64,000 nucleotides of DNA from assembly GCA_018714385.1 (NCBI GenBank), contig DVNL01000002.1, forward strand, positions 153,619 to 217,618, written 5' to 3'. Below are positions 7,331 to 16,260 of the stretch, piece by piece. The notes beneath the pieces were generated by a model that was given only the letters and a program-made list of their open reading frames with translations, searched no databases and was not told the DNA's origin. Positions within the stretch are counted from its first letter, which is position 1. Every line of letters begins with the position of its first letter. Made by a program: the position numbers and the translations under genes. Origin of the DNA: Candidatus Enterosoma merdigallinarum (GTDB lineage Bacteria > Bacillota_I > Bacilli_A > RFN20 > CAG-288).

Positions 7331-8665
7331 ATGACAATGACCGAGATTATCGAAAAGAAGAAGGAAGGCCAAAGCCTTTCCAGAGAGGAAATCGACTACT
7401 TCATCGACGGGTATTGCAAAAACGGCATTCCGGACTATCAAGTCTCGGCCCTTTTGATGGCCATCTGCTTCCAAGGCATGGACGAGGAAGAGACCTTCCA
7501 TTTGACGGAGAGCATGCTCGCTTCCGGGAAGACGTTGGATCTCTCTTCCATCCCCGGCGTCAAATGCGACAAGCACTCCACCGGCGGCGTCGGCGACAAG
7601 ACTTCCCTGATTCTCTGTCCCCTGGTCGCTTCGCTCGGTGTCAAGGTGGCCAAGATGTCCGGCCGCGGTCTGGGCTTCACGGGCGGGACTTTGGACAAGC
7701 TGGAGTCCATTCCCGGCGTTCGCGTCTCCCTCTCCCCAAGCGAATTCTTCGAGGCCGTCCGGAAGGTCGGCATGGCTATCGTCGGGCAGAGCACGGAGCT
7801 GGTACCCGCGGACAAGAAGCTCTATGCGCTTCGTGACGTGACGGGCACGGTCAATTCGATTCCGCTCATCGCCGCTTCCATCATGTCCAAGAAGCTCGCC
7901 TCCGGTTCGGATTGCATCCTCTTGGATGTCAAGTATGGCAAGGGCGCCTTCATGGCGGACAAGGACCAAGCCGAGAAACTTGCCAAGGAAATGGTCCGCA
8001 TCGGTATGCGCTTCAAGAAGGACACCCGTGCGGAGATCACTTCGATGGAACAGCCGCTCGGTCTTGCCATCGGCAATATCCTGGAAGTCGTCGAAGCCAT
8101 CCAAACGCTCCAAGGGAAAGGCCCCTCCGATCTCGTCGATCTCGTTCTCCATTCGGGAACGACGATGCTTTTGCAGGCAGGCATCTATTCGGATGCCAAG
8201 AAGGCCCGCTCCGCTTTGGAAAAGAATCTGGACAACGGAAAGGCTTTCGAGGTCTTCCGGAGCTTCATCAAGGCGCAAGGCGGCGACGTCTCTTTCCTGG
8301 ACAATCCGGAGAAATTCCCGACGGCGATCTATTCCTATCCCGTGAAGTCTCTGAAGGGAGGCTATATCAAATCCATCGATGCGCTTGATCTCGGATTGAT
8401 TTCCATGGAGCTCGGCGCGGGAAGGGAGAAGAAGGACGACATGATCGACCCGACTGCGGGCATCGTCCTGGCAAAGAAGGTCGGCGACTATGTCAACAAG
8501 GGAGACCTTCTCCTCACGCTGTATACCGAAAGGGCGAACAAGAGGGATCTTCTCTCCCGTGCCCTTGGCGACTATGAATTCTCCGATGAAGCCGTGACGC
8601 CCGGGCCGGTCGTCGAAGAGACGATTCGTCTTGTCGACGGAGAGTTCGAGATCGAGAAAGAATAG
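7331..8665 (+). CDS. pdp: Pyrimidine-nucleoside phosphorylase
   Basis: This enzyme splits thymidine, deoxyuridine or uridine with phosphate to base plus (deoxy)ribose-1-phosphate in pyrimidine salvage. The 444-residue protein has the family signature SGRGLGFTGGTLDKLE, the phosphate-binding KHSTGGVGDKTSL near the N-terminus, and the C-terminal swivel domain with VGDYVNKGDLL. Length and motifs fit Bacillus Pdp as well as DeoA; Gram-positive enzymes are usually the broad-specificity Pdp. A TATAAT box lies at 7299-7304 and a GAGG site precedes the ATG. The next gene starts 3 bases downstream. Confidence 0.94.
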   Translation: MTMTEIIEKKKEGQSLSREEIDYFIDGYCKNGIPDYQVSALLMAICFQGMDEEETFHLTESMLASGKTLDLSSIPGVKCDKHSTGGVGDKTSLILCPLVASLGVKVAKMSGRGLGFTGGTLDKLESIPGVRVSLSPSEFFEAVRKVGMAIVGQSTELVPADKKLYALRDVTGTVNSIPLIAASIMSKKLASGSDCILLDVKYGKGAFMADKDQAEKLAKEMVRIGMRFKKDTRAEITSMEQPLGLAIGNILEVVEAIQTLQGKGPSDLVDLVLHSGTTMLLQAGIYSDAKKARSALEKNLDNGKAFEVFRSFIKAQGGDVSFLDNPEKFPTAIYSYPVKSLKGGYIKSIDALDLGLISMELGAGREKKDDMIDPTAGIVLAKKVGDYVNKGDLLLTLYTERANKRDLLSRALGDYEFSDEAVTPGPVVEETIRLVDGEFEIEKE

Positions 8666-8668
8666 AAA

Positions 8669-10564
8669 ATGTCTGTCCTTCTTTCCGTCAGCAATCTCAG
8701 CAAGGAGTTTTCGGGAGAACGGCTTTTCAGTCCGGTCTCCTTTACCGTGAAGAACCACGATCGCATCGCCATCCTCGGGCCGAACGGGCAAGGAAAATCA
8801 ACTTTGATCAAGATGATCCTCGGCGAGATTGAGAAGACGTCCGGGGATGTCGTCCTCTCCAAAGGGGTCCGCATCGGCTATCTGTCCCAGGACGTCATCG
8901 AAAATCCGGAGAACACACTTTACGAAGAAGCCTTGTCCGTCTATTCCGACTTGATCGAAGAGGAAAGAAAGATTCACGATCTTTTGGATGCCGTTTCCAA
9001 GAATCCCGATGACGCCTCTCTTTTGGAGGAATATTCGACCAAAGAGACGCGCTTTTCTTCAAAGGGGGGATACGATTTCCGCTACAAGATCGCCATGATC
9101 CTCAACATGTTCTCTTTCACCCGGGAGGACTATGACCGGAAGATTTCCACCTTCTCGGGCGGTGAGAAGACCCGGGTCGCTTTTGCAAAGCTTCTTCTTC
9201 TCAATCCGGATTTGTTGATATTGGATGAACCGACGAATCATCTCGATATCATTTCTATAGAATGGCTCGAAGACTATCTCAGCGAATATTCTGGGGCCGT
9301 GTTGTTTGTCAGCCATGATATCGCCTTTGTCAAAAAGATAGCCAACCGCATCCTTGACGTCGACAACCATGTCTTCACGATGTATAACTGCGACTACGAC
9401 AATTTTGCCCGAGAGAAGAAGGAACGCTATGAAAACGCCTTGGAGCAATATCGCAGCCAGGAGGCGGAGAAGGAACGACTGAAGCGTTTCATCGCTTTCT
9501 ATATGCCGAAGCCCCGTTTTTCGTCCAGGGCCCAGGATCGTGTCAAGAAGCTCGCCCGGCTGGAGAAAAACGGGATCACGGATCCCCATCGCCACGAAAG
9601 GAAGCTCAACATCGCCTTGTCCGGCGATGTCCGCGAAGGAAAGAGGCTCCTCGACTTCGACGATGTCGCCATCGGTTATCAGACGCCTTTGGTCCGCAAT
9701 GTTTCCTTTACTCTCTTCGGCCGCGACCACTTGGCGGTCATGGGGGCTAACGGCATCGGAAAGTCGACTTTCGGCAAGGTCCTCCTGAACGAATTGAAGC
9801 CTCTTGGCGGAAACATCAAGCGCTATTTCCCGATTTCGATGGGCGTCCTGCGCCAAGACATCCGCTCCTACAAGTCGGACGAGACGCTTTTTCAGCATTT
9901 CCGCAACCTTTATCCCAGGAAGGGAAACCAGGAAATCTATGATGGGCTGGGACGATATGCCTTTTCCTATGAGGAAGCCAACGAGAAGAGGCTTTGCGAC
10001 CTTTCCGGCGGAGAACTGATGCGTGTCGAGCTGTATCAGCTTTCCAACGAGAATTACGACCTTCTCCTCCTCGATGAGCCGACCAACCACCTCGACATGC
10101 TTTCCATCTCCGAGCTTGAAGAGGCGTTGGACAGCTATGAAGGCACGCTTGTCGTCATATCCCATGACAGAGACTTCGTCGACAAGACTTGCGACAAGAT
10201 ACTCTATCTCTATGGCGGAAAATCCTATTTTTATAGTGGCAGCTATACCGAATTCCGCGATGAGAAGCTCAAAGGCCTGATGGATGAGGAAAAAGCAAGG
10301 ATCGCCCAGGAAAACAGGTCGAAAAGAGAAGAAAAGGCAGAAAAAGCGCCGACCAATGTCCGCACCCGGAAGACGCGGGAAAGTCCCGAGAAGATAATGG
10401 AAAAAATCGATCGTCTCGAGCAGAGGAAGAAGGCTCTCGATGAATCGTGCTATCTCGAGGAAAACTACACTGATCCGGGCAAGATGGCGGCTATTACGGC
10501 AGAGATTGAAGAATTAAATGACAAAATTTCAAAGCTCTATGATGAATTGGAAAATGCAATTTAA
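8669..10564 (+). CDS. ABC-F ATPase (Uup/YfmR-like ribosome-associated factor)
   Basis: Two ATP-binding cassettes lie on one chain of 631 residues with no membrane segments, the ABC-F layout. Walker A motifs are GPNGQGKST (37-45) and GANGIGKST (about 361-369). Both halves have an ABC signature (STFSGGEK, DLSGGEL) and Walker B LLLLDEPTNHLD-type motifs. The linker between cassettes (about 240-300) is charged, like the P-site tRNA-interaction motif, and the last 80 residues form a predicted coiled coil as in Uup. Such proteins bind the ribosomal E site to rescue stalled complexes or aid assembly. Whether it gives antibiotic protection cannot be told from sequence. Confidence 0.9.
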   Translation: MSVLLSVSNLSKEFSGERLFSPVSFTVKNHDRIAILGPNGQGKSTLIKMILGEIEKTSGDVVLSKGVRIGYLSQDVIENPENTLYEEALSVYSDLIEEERKIHDLLDAVSKNPDDASLLEEYSTKETRFSSKGGYDFRYKIAMILNMFSFTREDYDRKISTFSGGEKTRVAFAKLLLLNPDLLILDEPTNHLDIISIEWLEDYLSEYSGAVLFVSHDIAFVKKIANRILDVDNHVFTMYNCDYDNFAREKKERYENALEQYRSQEAEKERLKRFIAFYMPKPRFSSRAQDRVKKLARLEKNGITDPHRHERKLNIALSGDVREGKRLLDFDDVAIGYQTPLVRNVSFTLFGRDHLAVMGANGIGKSTFGKVLLNELKPLGGNIKRYFPISMGVLRQDIRSYKSDETLFQHFRNLYPRKGNQEIYDGLGRYAFSYEEANEKRLCDLSGGELMRVELYQLSNENYDLLLLDEPTNHLDMLSISELEEALDSYEGTLVVISHDRDFVDKTCDKILYLYGGKSYFYSGSYTEFRDEKLKGLMDEEKARIAQENRSKREEKAEKAPTNVRTRKTRESPEKIMEKIDRLEQRKKALDESCYLEENYTDPGKMAAITAEIEELNDKISKLYDELENAI

Positions 10565-10734
10565 TGCTTATCGCAAGGAGAAATAATTTCATAAACTAAG
10601 TAAAGATATCAATAGTAGTAATTTAAACTTAATTTTAAAGCCACTTGTACGCTTATTTCTGGGTTTTAAAGTTTTTCTGTTCGAGGGAAACGTTTTCATT
10701 AAAAACAGGGTTTTAAATATAAGACACATATTTA

Positions 10735-10740
10735 TATAAT
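10735..10740 (+). promoter_or_regulatory. -10 box for typA
   Basis: A TATAAT box lies in a 220-base AT-rich gap, 45 bases before the typA ATG; the -35 region is weak. Nothing else is apparent in the gap. Confidence 0.5.
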
Positions 10741-10784
10741 ACTCTGCGTATTTTTCGCGTCTTTTTGTGAAGGAGATACTCATT

Positions 10785-12620
10785 ATGAACGACAAAATCA
10801 GAAACGTCGCCATCATCGCCCACGTCGATCACGGCAAGACCACTCTTGTCGATGCCATGCTCAAGATGAGCGGGACTTTCCGCGAAAACGAAAAGATCGC
10901 CACCTGCTGCATGGATTCCAATCCTCTCGAGCACGAAAGAGGAATCACCATCCTTGCCAAGACGACTGGCGTCAACTACAAGGGGTATAAGATCAACATC
11001 GTCGACACTCCCGGGCATGCGGATTTTTCTGGCGAGGTCGAAAGGATCATGAATATGGTCGACGGCGTCTGTCTTCTTGTCGATGCCTTCGATGGCCCGA
11101 TGCCTCAGACGCGTTTCGTCCTCAAGCAAGCGATCTCCTATCACCTGAAGACGGTCGTCGTCATCAACAAGGTCGACAGGCCCGGTGCGGATCCCGAGAG
11201 GGCGCTGAACGAGGTCCTCGAACTCTTCATGGACCTCGGTGCCGATGACGACCAGCTCGAATTCCCTGTGGTCTATGCTTCCGCGCTGAACATGACCTCC
11301 TCTCTGGACAAGGACATCAACACGCAGAAGGAAGGCATGGATCCTCTCTTCGAGACGATCATCGAGACCATCCCTGCCCCGAAGGCCGACGTTGCTGCCC
11401 CGCTTCAGTTCCAGCCTTCCCTTCTGGACTACAACAAGTACGTTGGCAGGATCGGAATCGGACGTGTCGACCGCGGCACTCTTCGCCTTGGGCAGGAAGT
11501 CACGTGCATCCGGCTCGACGGCAAGACGACGAAATTTAAGATCGCCAAGCTTTTCACATTCCACGGATTGGACCGCATCGAAGCCCAAGAAGTCGAGGGG
11601 GGAGACATCTGCGGCATCGCCGGCCTTCCCGACATCATGGTCGGCGAGACAGTCTGCCCAAACGACAAACTTGAAGCTCTGCCGCCTCTTCGAATCGACG
11701 AGCCGACGATGCGGATGACTTTCGGTGCCAACACGTCCCCCTTCTCGGGAAGAGAGGGCAAGATCCTTACCGCGCAGAAGATCGAAGATCGTCTCTACGA
11801 GGAATCCCAGAAGGATGTTTCGCTCCGCTTCTCCGTCGATCCCAGGAGCGAGTCCTTCGTCGTCACTGGAAGGGGAGAACTCCATCTTTCCGTCTTGATC
11901 GAAACGATGCGCCGGGAAGGCTTCGAGCTTCAGGTCTCCAAGCCGACGGTTATCACCAAGGAGATAGACGGCGTCGAATGCGAGCCTTTCGAGGATTTGC
12001 AGATCGATGTCCCGGACGAATATGCCGGCGCCGTTATGCAGCTTGTCGGCGGCCGTTGCGCCGAGACGATCAGCATGACCAGCGAGAATGGACAGACCCG
12101 TCTTGTCTACGTGATTCCTTCGAGAGGCCTCATTTCGTTCATGAATTCCTTTATGACCGCCACCAAGGGGTACGGCATCATCAACCACTCCTTCCGCGAA
12201 TTCCGCCCCAAGATCAGCAAGGCGATCGGACAGAGAAGCCTTGGCGTCCTTGTGGCGACGGATGGCGGAAATTCGACCGCCTATGCCCTGAAGTATGCCG
12301 AAGAAAGAGGCACGATGTTCATCGGCCCCGGTGTCGATATCTATGAGGGCATGATCGTCGGGGAGAACAAATACGACCGCGACCTTGCCGTCAACGTCGT
12401 CAAGAGCAAGTCTCTGGGAAACCAGAGAAGCTCGAATAAGGACGTCACCGTCGTCCTGAAGTCGCCTCGGCGGATGTCCTTGGAGGATTGTCTCGACTAC
12501 GTCAATTCCGACGAGCTTGTCGAAGTGACGCCCAAGTCCATCCGTATGCGTAAGAAAATCCTCAACACCGAGGAAAGAAAGAAATACGAGGCACATCACC
12601 CCGAAGAATACGGCAAGTGA
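10785..12620 (+). CDS. typA: Translational GTPase TypA/BipA
   Basis: TypA is an EF-G-like GTPase that helps 50S assembly and growth under stress. The 611-residue protein has G1 AHVDHGKT (12-19), G3 DTPGH (about 74-78) and G4 NKVD. The TypA-specific C-terminal domain is present ([28 protein letters not shown]). The start is ATG 10785 with AAGGAG 11 bases upstream; the ATG 18 bases earlier lies within that site. Confidence 0.97.
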   Translation: MNDKIRNVAIIAHVDHGKTTLVDAMLKMSGTFRENEKIATCCMDSNPLEHERGITILAKTTGVNYKGYKINIVDTPGHADFSGEVERIMNMVDGVCLLVDAFDGPMPQTRFVLKQAISYHLKTVVVINKVDRPGADPERALNEVLELFMDLGADDDQLEFPVVYASALNMTSSLDKDINTQKEGMDPLFETIIETIPAPKADVAAPLQFQPSLLDYNKYVGRIGIGRVDRGTLRLGQEVTCIRLDGKTTKFKIAKLFTFHGLDRIEAQEVEGGDICGIAGLPDIMVGETVCPNDKLEALPPLRIDEPTMRMTFGANTSPFSGREGKILTAQKIEDRLYEESQKDVSLRFSVDPRSESFVVTGRGELHLSVLIETMRREGFELQVSKPTVITKEIDGVECEPFEDLQIDVPDEYAGAVMQLVGGRCAETISMTSENGQTRLVYVIPSRGLISFMNSFMTATKGYGIINHSFREFRPKISKAIGQRSLGVLVATDGGNSTAYALKYAEERGTMFIGPGVDIYEGMIVGENKYDRDLAVNVVKSKSLGNQRSSNKDVTVVLKSPRRMSLEDCLDYVNSDELVEVTPKSIRMRKKILNTEERKKYEAHHPEEYGK

Positions 12621-12657
12621 TGCCTGTCGCCTCTTTCTCTGTTAGAATAGTAGGGAA

Positions 12658-13644
12658 ATGAAAAGAGAAGTCATCGGCGTCGATCTGGGCACGCGCAACA
12701 CCGTCATCTATTCGGCGACCCGTCGGGAGATCGTTTTCAATGAGCCGACGAGCCTGGCTTTGGACAGAGCGACGAAGCAGATCCGCGAAATCGGGTTCCT
12801 TGCCGACGAGATTCAAGGGAAGGCACCTTACAGCTATCAAATCGTCTATCCGGTCCGGAACGGCCTGATTCAGGATGTCGACCTCTGCTTCGAATTCCTT
12901 TCCAGGGCACTGGAAAGCCTGGATCTCGGCCGAAGGAACTTCTCGATCGTCTTCATCGCACCGAGCCGGACGAGCAAAGTCAATCGTGAAGCTTTGCAAG
13001 CGATAGGGTCCCGGCTTTTCGCAAAGGACATCTACATCGAGAGCGAAGCCAAGATCGCCGCCTTGGGCGTCGGAGACATGGCTTATGCCCCGTCGGCCAC
13101 TTTGGTCTGCGACATCGGGGCTGGGTACACCGACATCGCCATGGTTTCCATGGGCGAAGTCGTGGTCGCCGATTCCATCTTTGTCGGAGGAGATGACTTT
13201 GACGGCGAGATTCGTCGATACCTAAGAAGCCGTCAGCATCTCATCGTCGGGAGCAAATCTGCCGAATATGCCAAGCTCCGCGTCGGAAACGTCCTGGAGA
13301 GGATGGACAACAGGCTTGTCGAAATCCGCGGAAGAGACACGATGACGAACCTTCCTGCATCGATCGTCCTGTCCTCCTCGGAGCTCAAGGAGCTCTTCCT
13401 GCCTTTGGCAGAGAGGATCGCCTTGAAAATCACGGACTTGCTCAGCGTCGTCCAGCCGGAACTGATCACCGATCTGGTCCGGAACGGCCTCCTCTTAGTC
13501 GGTGGCGGAGCGGCCCTTCTCGGACTTCAGGACTATCTCGAAAAAACGCTCTCCATGCCCGTGAGAAGGGCGGACAGGCCGATGGAGGCCATCGCGGGCG
13601 GATTCTTGCACTATATCGATCGTTTGGAAGAAAGGAAGAAATAG
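12658..13644 (+). CDS. MreB-family actin-like cell-shape protein
   Basis: This actin-fold ATPase, 328 residues, is expected to form filaments under the membrane that direct wall synthesis. Phosphate-1 motif VDLGTRNT is at 8-15, phosphate-2 is in CDIGAGYTDIA, and the adenosine motif is LLVGGGAALLG near the C-terminus. The VGGDDFD segment is typical of MreB/Mbl. It is not next to mreC/mreD, so which paralogue (MreB, Mbl, MreBH) it represents is open. A TAGAAT box sits only 9 bases from the ATG, so the leader is very short. It is followed 3 bases later by yqeY. Confidence 0.88.
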   Translation: MKREVIGVDLGTRNTVIYSATRREIVFNEPTSLALDRATKQIREIGFLADEIQGKAPYSYQIVYPVRNGLIQDVDLCFEFLSRALESLDLGRRNFSIVFIAPSRTSKVNREALQAIGSRLFAKDIYIESEAKIAALGVGDMAYAPSATLVCDIGAGYTDIAMVSMGEVVVADSIFVGGDDFDGEIRRYLRSRQHLIVGSKSAEYAKLRVGNVLERMDNRLVEIRGRDTMTNLPASIVLSSSELKELFLPLAERIALKITDLLSVVQPELITDLVRNGLLLVGGGAALLGLQDYLEKTLSMPVRRADRPMEAIAGGFLHYIDRLEERKK

Positions 13645-13647
13645 CAT

Positions 13648-14082
13648 ATGCTGACACTGAAAGAACTCAAGATTGAAAAGATGAAGGCTCTCAAAGAGCA
13701 TGACGAGGACAAGGGAAACGTCCTCGGCGTTCTCGTCTCCGCCTATCAATTGGCCGAAATCGAAAAGAAGGCTTCCGGCAAAGAAATGGAGGAAGCCGAT
13801 GTCCTGAGGATCCTCAATCACACGCTCAAGGAACTGTCCGACGAAAGGGAAATGTATCAAAAGGGCGGCAAGGATGAGGAAGTCGCCTCTTGCGATGCCC
13901 AGATCGCCATCGTCAAGGCCTATCTTCCCACCCTCATGGGAGAAGAGGAGATCCGGAAAGTCATCGACTCTCTTCCCGACAAGTCCATCAAGTCCATCAT
14001 GGTCGCCTTCAAGACGGATTACAACGGCAAGGCGGACATGGCCTTGGTGAATCGGATCGCCCGGGAATACCAGGTAAAATAA
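13648..14082 (+). CDS. yqeY: GatB/YqeY domain protein
   Basis: This is a 144-residue helical stand-alone version of the C-terminal tRNA-binding domain of GatB. The QIAIVKAYLP, IVMAFK-like and NGKADMALVN residues are characteristic. Function is not established; it often sits near rpsU/dnaG or translation genes. The start follows the mreB-like stop by 3 bases. Confidence 0.9.
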   Translation: MLTLKELKIEKMKALKEHDEDKGNVLGVLVSAYQLAEIEKKASGKEMEEADVLRILNHTLKELSDEREMYQKGGKDEEVASCDAQIAIVKAYLPTLMGEEEIRKVIDSLPDKSIKSIMVAFKTDYNGKADMALVNRIAREYQVK

Positions 14083-14090
14083 GCCTGCCA

Positions 14091-14135
14091 TTGACAAGGA
14101 ATGGTAGAAAAATTAAACTATTCCTTGTCGTTTTT
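14091..14135 (+). promoter_or_regulatory. tRNA-Trp promoter overlapping a hairpin
   Basis: TTGACA (14091-14096), a 17-base spacer and TAAACT (14114-14119) form a good promoter for tRNA-Trp at 14136. The same bases contain a 10-bp perfect inverted repeat (GACAAGGAAT at 14093 with ATTCCTTGTC ending 14129) followed by TTTTT, which would act as the yqeY terminator. One element appears to serve both purposes. Confidence 0.7.
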
Positions 14136-14209
14136 GGGGGAGTAGTTAAGTGGTATAACAGCGGTCTCCAAAACCGTTATCGAGAGTTCGATTCTTTCCT
14201 CCCCCGCCA
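14136..14209 (+). tRNA. tRNA-Trp (anticodon CCA)
   Basis: Acceptor GGGGGAG/CTCCCCC, anticodon loop CTCCAAA within a GCGGT/ACCGT stem, T loop TTCGATT and an encoded CCA. The CCA anticodon reads UGG only, which supports the standard code with TGA as stop. Confidence 0.95.
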
Positions 14210-14261
14210 TTGACGATCATCGTTCCGATGCGAAGCAAGATATCGGAATTGACCATAAGAG

Positions 14262-14284
14262 TCCCGAGCAATCGGGATTTTTTC
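14262..14284 (+). terminator. Terminator after tRNA-Trp
   Basis: TCCCGA/TCGGGA stem, GCAA loop, then a T-run. Confidence 0.88.
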
Positions 14285-14379
14285 GTTTCCTTGCGTTTTG
14301 CTAGTGGCCTTAGACTCTCAATTTTTCGTGATTTTCAGGTTCTGAGTTCTAGAAGCCTACTAGAGAAACGAGCCCCTTT

Positions 14380-14640
14380 TTTTGTAGTGAACCTCTCTCG
14401 TTGGACCTTAATCGACCATAGCACAACAAGAGATGGGGGCATAGTGCCTGTTGGAAGCAGGCGCTGCGCCGGTGCCGGGCCTCGTCACGATTCACTCGTT
14501 GTTGTACCATTCGAGGTACTCCTCCACCGTCCTACAGAATTCCTCGGCCCGGGAGATTCCCTTTCGTGTCCATAGAACATCTCCTTCTTCATCCTCGAGA
14601 ACAGGTTCTCCATCTTTATTTCGGGAGATTGGTTAGAATC
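14380..14640 (-). pseudogene. IS3-family transposase OrfB remnant (C-terminal end, frameshifted)
   Basis: On the minus strand from 14613 a frame reads ENLFSRMKKEMFYGHE, the IS3/IS150 OrfB C-terminal motif. After a frameshift, a second frame reads EEYLEWYNNE and hits a stop at 14492. The full family ending (EWYNNERI followed by LSP) is degenerate. Bases beyond it (GGTCCAAC...GGTTCACTAC) look like an eroded IS terminus. No intact transposase or OrfA remains. It marks the left edge of the AT-rich accessory island. The rest of 14286-14895 holds no gene I can support. Confidence 0.6.
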
Positions 14641-14895
14641 TCTCTTTTGAGTTTTCTTTTTATGAATCTTCTCGCCGTTTTCCGCAGAAGGACAAGGAAA
14701 GATTTTACCCCAGCCTTATTACAGATGCAGAAGATGATTTCATTGTTCTCATAATCTTAAAGAGCAAATCAGCAACTTGCCATAAAATATATCAAGTACT
14801 TTTCCATTAGAGAAATGACAATCCAATCAAAAATGTCTGTTTTGAAACTTTTATGATTTTTAAATGCAGCGATTGATGGTGAGATTATTTGATTC

Positions 14896-14924
14896 TTGAT
14901 ATTAGGTCGGTACACCGATATAAT
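14896..14924 (+). promoter_or_regulatory. Promoter with embedded operator for the HTH gene
   Basis: TTGATA, a 17-base spacer and TATAAT. The spacer contains an inverted repeat TCGGT-AC-ACCGA (14907-14918), placed where a repressor would block RNA polymerase. Transcription should begin about 7 bases after the -10, at the ATG itself (14931). Confidence 0.75.
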
Positions 14925-14930
14925 ATAAGT

Positions 14931-15329
14931 ATGACATTTTTAGATCTGTTGGCTAATAAAAAAACTACAATTTATTCGCTATCTCGTAAAAGCGGAATTC
15001 CCAAAACCACTTTAACTGATATTGCCTCTGGAAAAACAGATATTTTAGAATGTTCTGGCAGGACATTACTGACAATATCAAAAAGTTTAGAGATATCGAT
15101 TGAAGAATTACTTTCTTTAGAAAAAGAGGAGTCTAAAACTTTACTGCCAACATTTTTATATGATGCCATTTCAGAATATAGAAAATCCATTCGCAAAGAC
15201 AGCACTTTAATCGATTGTTATAGTGACCAATTAAATAGTTCTATTAATGTTGCCGAAGTAGAGCATCTTATCTCAAAAGAGCAAGGCGATCGACTGAGAT
15301 CAAGATATTTTGGAGGTAAAAAATATTAA
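14931..15329 (+). CDS. HTH (Xre-type) antitoxin-like regulator, leaderless
   Basis: The 132-residue protein has an N-terminal helix-turn-helix (YSLSRKSGIPKTTLTDIASGK, about residues 14-35) and a C-terminal part with SINVAEVEHLISKEQ and RLRSRYF. I recall that tail type from orphan antitoxin-like regulators of gut Firmicutes. No toxin gene follows: the next 370 bases hold only decayed sequence. The ATG coincides with the expected transcription start, so there is no ribosome site. An earlier in-frame start at 14889 would lie upstream of the promoter and is rejected. Autoregulation through the TCGGT/ACCGA repeat is likely. Base composition is AT-rich, unlike the core genes. Confidence 0.75.
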   Translation: MTFLDLLANKKTTIYSLSRKSGIPKTTLTDIASGKTDILECSGRTLLTISKSLEISIEELLSLEKEESKTLLPTFLYDAISEYRKSIRKDSTLIDCYSDQLNSSINVAEVEHLISKEQGDRLRSRYFGGKKY

Positions 15330-15720
15330 AATGCGCAAGAAAAAATATTGGATTCTACATTTACAAAATTGAGATAAAGATTAGTTAGGAAAAATCAGAG
15401 ACGCTAAATTAGAAGTTGCCTCCAAAATACATTATAAAAATTTGCCTAGAACGGGTTAAGAAGGCCACATAAGCCCAAAGATTGCGCTCGTGATCGTCTT
15501 TCCGGGTGTCGATCGACCACTTTTCGAAACGGAGCCAACATATGTGGATCAAAAGGTGGAGTGTTTATGGGGACAGATCGCAAAAAACACGACACCCCGT
15601 GAAGCTCCTCCACGCCCTTTCTTGCCAATGGGCTGACATTTCAGAGGTGGCTCTCTCTTAAGTCCTATCATTTGGTTTTATCTTTATGATAAAAATATGA
15701 TTGGTTACGAGGTGGCTAGC
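15330..15720 (+). other. Gene-free stretch with possible IS21-like end remnant
   Basis: No gene is supportable. At 15500-15600 the motifs GACCACTTTT, GGATCAAAAGGTGGAG and GGGGACAG appear in tandem, followed by ACACGACACCCC, partly matching the motif cluster at 4873-5015. A 60-codon minus-strand frame (15446-15628) across it shows no family resemblance. Confidence 0.35.
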
Positions 15721-15907
15721 ATGATTGATTACGCAAAGGCGATCAAGGAGTATCGAGAGCGAAAGTTCCTTACCCAGGTCCAGCTGGCCGATGTATTGGG
15801 AGTGAAGTTCGTCACTATTTCGCGGTTGGAAGGAAACCGGGCGTTTCGAGTCCAACATGCCCATGAAGAAGAGGATGTTCAGGGAAGCCGGCATGAAAAT
15901 CGAATGA
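15721..15907 (+). pseudogene. Small XRE-family HTH gene broken by a 1-base frameshift
   Basis: The start MIDYAKAIKEYRERKFLTQVQLADVLGV, an XRE-type HTH with TISRLEGN, runs in one frame to about 15840. The expected continuation (FESNMPMKKRMFREAGMKIE, then TGA at 15905) is in the next frame. Removing one base from the CCGGG around 15838-15842 would give an uninterrupted product of about 61 residues with the usual FESNMPMKK ending of this small-regulator family. GAGG precedes the ATG. Either a true pseudogene or a read error. Confidence 0.65.
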
Positions 15908-15923
15908 GCAGGAGGACCGCAAA

Positions 15924-16031
15924 GTGCAACTGAATTTTCCTGAAGAAAGCTACGAAAGGATTCTTTCCACATTGAGTGCTCTATGTTTTTTGGATGGAGC
16001 CACAGCTTGCCATTGCCGAAGAAGAGCATAG
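15924..16031 (+). CDS. Possible 35-residue ORF after the XRE remnant
   Basis: A GTG start at 15924 has a perfect AGGAGG 8 bases upstream and reads VQLNFPEESYERILSTLSALCFLDG before degenerating to a stop. Its position right after an XRE gene suggests the N-terminal piece of a former partner gene, now truncated. The rest of the gap to 16260 holds nothing else I can support. Confidence 0.25.
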   Translation: MQLNFPEESYERILSTLSALCFLDGATACHCRRRA

Positions 16032-16260
16032 GGGAATGAGGGGGCTTACGGGACTTCAATGAACTTCTGGGACTTTTATAGTGAAAAATGGTGCTGTAAA
16101 AATGATATTTTTGAAGTCTTGATTTTTTCTTCATGAATTTTAATATAAAAGTCATTTTTTAGAATTTATTAGCTTATTTTGCGTGTGTTATGCAAATCAT
16201 TGACATAAAATTGATAATAATGTATATTCAATAGCTAGCAATGGCTAGGAGGTAGAAAGA

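Noticed and set aside
15658-16155. A 165-codon minus-strand frame across the XRE remnant
   Set aside because: No ribosome site and no recognisable motif; the plus strand carries clear XRE HTH sequence at the same place.
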